Below, piece by piece: positions 6,200 through 8,850 of a DNA stretch of 8,850 nucleotides. Below the pieces are notes generated by a model that saw only the letters and a list, made by a program, of their open reading frames with translations, had not been told where the DNA came from and did not search any database. The translations under genes were made by a program, and so were the position numbers. Position 1 is the first letter of the stretch; each line of letters begins with the position of its first letter. Origin of the DNA: Nitrospirota bacterium (GTDB lineage: Bacteria; Nitrospirota; JACRHJ01); contig DAHWTK010000065.1 of assembly GCA_027328825.1 (NCBI GenBank), positions 1 through 8,850 on the forward strand. The letters run 5' to 3'.

Positions 6200-6622
6200 A
6201 TGCCAAGTTGTGTAAACGTCGATAAATGTGACGGCTGCAAGGGCAAGGACAAGACTGCTTGTCAGTACATCTGCCCGAACGACCTTATGAAGCTGGACAG
6301 GAACCTCATGAAGGCCTGGAACCAGGAGCCGGAAGCCTGCTGGGAGTGCTATTCCTGCGTGAAGATATGCCCCCAGAGCGCCATCGAAGTCAGGGCGTAT
6401 GCGGACATCGTCCCGTTGGGCGGCAGCGTTGTGCCTCTCAGGGGTTCGGATTCCATCATGTGGACCGTAAAGTTCCGCAACGGCAAGCTCAAGAGGTTCA
6501 AGTTCCCAATCAGGACCACTGCGGAAGGCTCCATAAAGCCTTACGACGGTATGCCGGAGCCTGGCGATATAAAGGACCAGCTCCTGTTTACTGAAACCGG
6601 GAAAACGCTGCCGAAGCTTTAA
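6200..6622 (+). CDS. aprB: Adenylylsulfate (APS) reductase, beta subunit, two [4Fe-4S] clusters
   Basis: AprB passes electrons to the FAD of AprA for reduction of APS to sulfite and AMP. It acts in the cytoplasm, with electrons usually coming from the membrane complex QmoABC. The protein has 140 residues from ATG 6200, with AGGAGGAGG at 6186-6194 five bases upstream. The N-terminal ferredoxin-like domain carries the ligand sets C10, C13, C21, C25 and C47, C50, C53, C57, enough for two [4Fe-4S] clusters. W48 in ACWECYSC matches the Trp (B48 in the Archaeoglobus enzyme) thought to lie on the electron path to FAD. A beta-rich part follows (SIMWTVKFRNGKLKRFKF, 85-102). The C-terminal tail that wraps around AprA is short, since the family usually has about 150-165 residues. 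aprA follows after 65 bases. Confidence 0.97.
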   Translation: MPSCVNVDKCDGCKGKDKTACQYICPNDLMKLDRNLMKAWNQEPEACWECYSCVKICPQSAIEVRAYADIVPLGGSVVPLRGSDSIMWTVKFRNGKLKRFKFPIRTTAEGSIKPYDGMPEPGDIKDQLLFTETGKTLPKL

Positions 6623-6644
6623 TCAGAACAAACAGCCCATAAAA

Positions 6645-6673
6645 GTAGGGGCAGACCCGTGTGTCAGCCCTAC
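6645..6673 (+). other. Imperfect hairpin directly abutting the aprA ribosome binding site
   Basis: GTAGGG (6645-6650) pairs with CCCTAC (6668-6673). Further in, C6652 pairs with G6667 and GAC (6654-6656) with GTC (6663-6665), around a CCGTGT loop, with one bulged G and one A-A mismatch. The AAGGAGG site of aprA starts at the next base, 6674. The structure could protect a processed aprA message or influence ribosome loading. No T tract follows, so it is not a standard terminator. Confidence 0.55.
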
Positions 6674-6687
6674 AAGGAGGATCGAAT

Positions 6688-8616
6688 ATGTCCTTAGAGA
6701 GAGAAAGCTGCACGTCTTCATACTGTGAAGACCCGCAGATAGTAGAAATGGATACCGATATACTGCTTATCGGCGGCGGCATGGCCAATTGCGGGGCGGC
6801 GTTCGAGGTTATGCCCTGGGCCAAGAAGTTCGGCCTCAAGGTCACGCTTGTCGACAAGGCGGCGATGGACCGCTCCGGCGCGGTCGCGCAGGGCCTCTCC
6901 GCCATCAACACCTACATGGGCGGACAGGATCCCGCCGACTATGTCCGGATGGTCAAGAACGACCTCATGGGCATCGTGCGCGACGACCTCATCTATGACG
7001 TGGGCCGTCACGTCGATGATTCCGTCCACCTCTTCGAGAAGTGGGGCCTCCCCGTCTGGAAGCAGGCGGGCGACGAGGGCAAGCCCCTCGACAAGGGCGG
7101 CAAGTGCGTCCGCTCCGGCAAGTGGCAGATAATGATAAACGGCGAGTCCTACAAGGTCATCGTCGCCGAAGCCGCGAAGAAGGCCCTTGGCGAAGAGAAT
7201 ATCTTCGAGAGGGTATTCATCGTGAAGCTCATCCTCGACGAGAAGGAAGACAACAGGATCGCGGCTGCGGTCGGCTTCTCCACCCGCGAGAACAAGATAT
7301 ACTACATCCGCGCCAACGCCATACTCCTGGCCGCAGGCGGCGCCGTCAACATCTTCAGGCCGCGTTCCGTCGCTGAAGGCATGGGCCGCGCATGGTACCC
7401 GGTATGGAACGCCGGCTCCACCTACACAATGGCCGCCCAGGTCGGCGCAGAGCTGACCATGATGGAAAACCGCTTCGTGCCTGCCCGCTTCAAGGACGGC
7501 TACGGTCCGGTCGGCGCATGGTTCCTGCTCTTCAAGGCGAAGGCCACAAACGCCAAGGGCGAGAACTACATGGTAACGAACGGCGAAATGCTGAAGGATT
7601 ATCCTCCTTACGGCCTCGCCGCAGTCCCGGCCACCTGCCTCAGGAACCACCTGATGCTGAAGGAAATGAAGGAAGGCCGCGGCCCGATATACATGGACAC
7701 CGCCACCGCGATGAAGGAGCTTGCGGCGACGATGGACGAGAAGCAGGTAAAGCACCTCGAAGCCGAAGCGTGGGAAGACTTCCTCGACATGTGCGTCGGT
7801 CAGGCGGGCCTCTGGGCTGGCATGAACATTCAGCCGGAAGTTGTCGGCTCCGAGCTTATGCCGACCGAGCCGTACATGCTTGGCAGCCACTCCGGCTGCT
7901 GCGGCATCTGGGTCTCCGGCCCCGAGGACATAGCCCCTGCCGAGTGGCAGTGGGGCTATAACAGAATGACCACCGTCAAGGGCCTCTTTACGGCTGGTGA
8001 CGGCGTCGGCGCCTCCGGCCACAAGTTCTCCTCCGGATCACATGCCGAAGGACGCATCGCGGCCAAGGCCATGGTGAAGTTCGTCCTGGACAACAAGGAC
8101 TTCAAGGCCACCATCTCCAAGAGCGCCAAGGATTTCGCCGCGGAGATACAGAAGCCCTTCAAGACCTTCGAGCAGTTCAAGAACGTCACCACGGACGACT
8201 ACGTCAACCCGAACTACATCAGGCCGAAGATGCTCATGTACCGCCTGAACAAAATCATGGACGAGTACGTCGCCGGAACCTCCACCTACTACGTCACCTC
8301 CGCCGCTCTTATGAACAGGGCGCTGGAGCTCCTCACCTGGTTGAAAGAGGATTCCGAGAAGATGGCGGCGAAAGACCTCCACGAGCTGATGAGGTGCTGG
8401 GAGAACTACCACAGGATATTCACTGCGGAAGCTCACCTCCGCCACATCCTGTTCAGGGAAGAGACCCGTTACCCCGGCTTCTTCTACAGGGCTGATTTCC
8501 CGAAACTGGACGAGACGAACTGGAAGTGCTTCGTCAACTCCAAGTACAACCCCAAGACGAACGAGTGGGAGATGAAGAAGGTCCCGCACAAGGACCTCGT
8601 CCCGCTTACGAAGTAA
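6688..8616 (+). CDS. aprA: Adenylylsulfate (APS) reductase, alpha subunit, FAD flavoprotein
   Basis: AprA is the catalytic subunit: APS reacts at the FAD and is cleaved to sulfite and AMP, with electrons from AprB. The protein has 642 residues, close to the family's usual 640-660. The start is ATG 6688, with AAGGAGG at 6674-6680 seven bases upstream. The in-frame GTG at 6661 lies inside the hairpin before that site and is rejected. A fumarate-reductase-like FAD domain begins with DILLIGGGMANCG (24-36). Substrate-site residues match the Archaeoglobus enzyme: N74 in SAINTYMG, R267 in VPARFKDGYGPVGAW, and H401 in LGSHSGCCGIW. The second FAD segment is GDGVGASGHKFSSGSHAEGR (437-456). A helical C-terminal domain follows and includes RYPGFFYRADFP (594-605). 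I see no frameshift. Codons ending in C or G dominate, as for sat, suggesting strong expression. Confidence 0.97.
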   Translation: MSLERESCTSSYCEDPQIVEMDTDILLIGGGMANCGAAFEVMPWAKKFGLKVTLVDKAAMDRSGAVAQGLSAINTYMGGQDPADYVRMVKNDLMGIVRDDLIYDVGRHVDDSVHLFEKWGLPVWKQAGDEGKPLDKGGKCVRSGKWQIMINGESYKVIVAEAAKKALGEENIFERVFIVKLILDEKEDNRIAAAVGFSTRENKIYYIRANAILLAAGGAVNIFRPRSVAEGMGRAWYPVWNAGSTYTMAAQVGAELTMMENRFVPARFKDGYGPVGAWFLLFKAKATNAKGENYMVTNGEMLKDYPPYGLAAVPATCLRNHLMLKEMKEGRGPIYMDTATAMKELAATMDEKQVKHLEAEAWEDFLDMCVGQAGLWAGMNIQPEVVGSELMPTEPYMLGSHSGCCGIWVSGPEDIAPAEWQWGYNRMTTVKGLFTAGDGVGASGHKFSSGSHAEGRIAAKAMVKFVLDNKDFKATISKSAKDFAAEIQKPFKTFEQFKNVTTDDYVNPNYIRPKMLMYRLNKIMDEYVAGTSTYYVTSAALMNRALELLTWLKEDSEKMAAKDLHELMRCWENYHRIFTAEAHLRHILFREETRYPGFFYRADFPKLDETNWKCFVNSKYNPKTNEWEMKKVPHKDLVPLTK

Positions 8617-8639
8617 ACAGGGTTTGTCTAACCTGGCCA

Positions 8640-8659
8640 GGCCCGCCTTGCGGCGGGCC
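8640..8659 (+). terminator. GC-rich perfect hairpin after aprA
   Basis: GGCCCGCC (8640-8647) pairs perfectly with GGCGGGCC (8652-8659) around TTGC, 24 bases after the aprA stop. No T tract follows, so it is not a textbook intrinsic terminator. It may act as a 3' stabilising stem, help factor-dependent termination, or be part of the repeat-rich tail of the window. Confidence 0.4.
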
Positions 8660-8719
8660 CCGCCTGATTGGACGAGCGGGGGCAAAAGTGGCGGCGCCAA
8701 AGATTACGCCGTCATTCCC

Positions 8720-8747
8720 GCCCCGGACGTGTGCGAACCGGGGCAGG
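8720..8747 (+). repeat. Inverted-repeat motif copy 2
   Basis: GCCCCGG (8720-8726) pairs with CCGGGGC (8738-8744) around an 11-base loop, followed by AGG. It matches the copy at 4417-4444 in layout and in the TGCGAA/CGCGAG stretch before the right arm. GTCATTCCCG (8711-8720) directly precedes it, a sequence often seen in interspersed palindromic repeats of Gram-negative genomes. Confidence 0.5.
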
Positions 8748-8776
8748 TTGCATGGGAAATTCAGGCGGCGGGTTAT

Positions 8777-8818
8777 GCCCCGGGTCGTTTTGAATTGTCA
8801 ATCTGGAGCCGGGGCAGG
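8777..8818 (+). repeat. Inverted-repeat motif copy 3 (longer loop)
   Basis: GCCCCGG (8777-8783) pairs with CCGGGGC (8809-8815) across 25 bases, again followed by AGG. The right arm with its flanks, 8806-8819, is identical over 14 bases to 4432-4445. Confidence 0.45.
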
Positions 8819-8850
8819 CTATAGAAGGAATCCATGTGGCGGGGGCGGGC

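Noticed and set aside
6718..8022. Long minus-strand frame of 434 codons inside aprA
   Set aside because: It is the antisense shadow of a GC-rich, codon-biased gene. The opposite strand has all AprA motifs, and the shadow has no ribosome binding site or recognisable domain.
8834..8850. ATG with AAGGA four bases upstream at the right edge, a possible gene start
   Set aside because: Only a few codons are visible, reading MWRGR, in GC-rich repeat-like sequence. They do not resemble the start of QmoA and cannot be supported.
1..8850. tRNA, rRNA, CRISPR array or insertion sequence
   Set aside because: I saw no tRNA-like cloverleaf, rRNA sequence, regularly spaced repeat array or transposase on either strand.

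Overview
The window looks like the chromosome of a Gram-negative, anaerobic bacterium that carries dissimilatory sulfur metabolism. The evidence is a complete sat-aprB-aprA cluster (ATP sulfurylase and both subunits of APS reductase), an outer-membrane beta-barrel protein and a lipoprotein. Coding DNA is GC-rich and strong AAGGAGG-type ribosome binding sites are common. A sulfate reducer of the Desulfobacterota or Nitrospirota kind would fit. This is inference: the lineage, and whether the pathway runs in the reductive or oxidative direction, cannot be settled without a tree.

Left part, minus strand (1-1851): pyruvate kinase (pyk) is followed, with a 23-base overlap, by the start of an MprF/UPF0104-type integral membrane protein that runs off the left edge. 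A short divergent promoter region (about 1852-1937) separates pyk from a plus-strand lipoprotein gene with three fibronectin type III-like domains, probably starting at TTG 1938.

Middle part (3012-4772): the lipoprotein gene ends in a hairpin. A previously easy-to-miss 58-residue basic ORF lies on the minus strand (3084-3260) behind an excellent ribosome binding site, next to an AT-rich spacer. A secreted outer-membrane beta-barrel gene (3513-4397) follows and ends in a strong intrinsic terminator. About 310 bases without a convincing gene then lead to sat.

Right part (4773-8616): sat, aprB and aprA are co-directional and look strongly expressed, with a marked preference for C/G-ending codons and strong ribosome binding sites. 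Sat activates sulfate to APS, and AprBA reduces APS to sulfite plus AMP. Short RNA hairpins precede both aprB and aprA, and the aprA hairpin abuts its ribosome binding site. A candidate promoter lies between sat and aprB. After aprA the last 234 bases hold no supported gene but contain hairpins. Two of these, together with the terminator at 4417-4444, share an inverted-repeat design and may be an interspersed element. No qmo gene is visible immediately after aprA.
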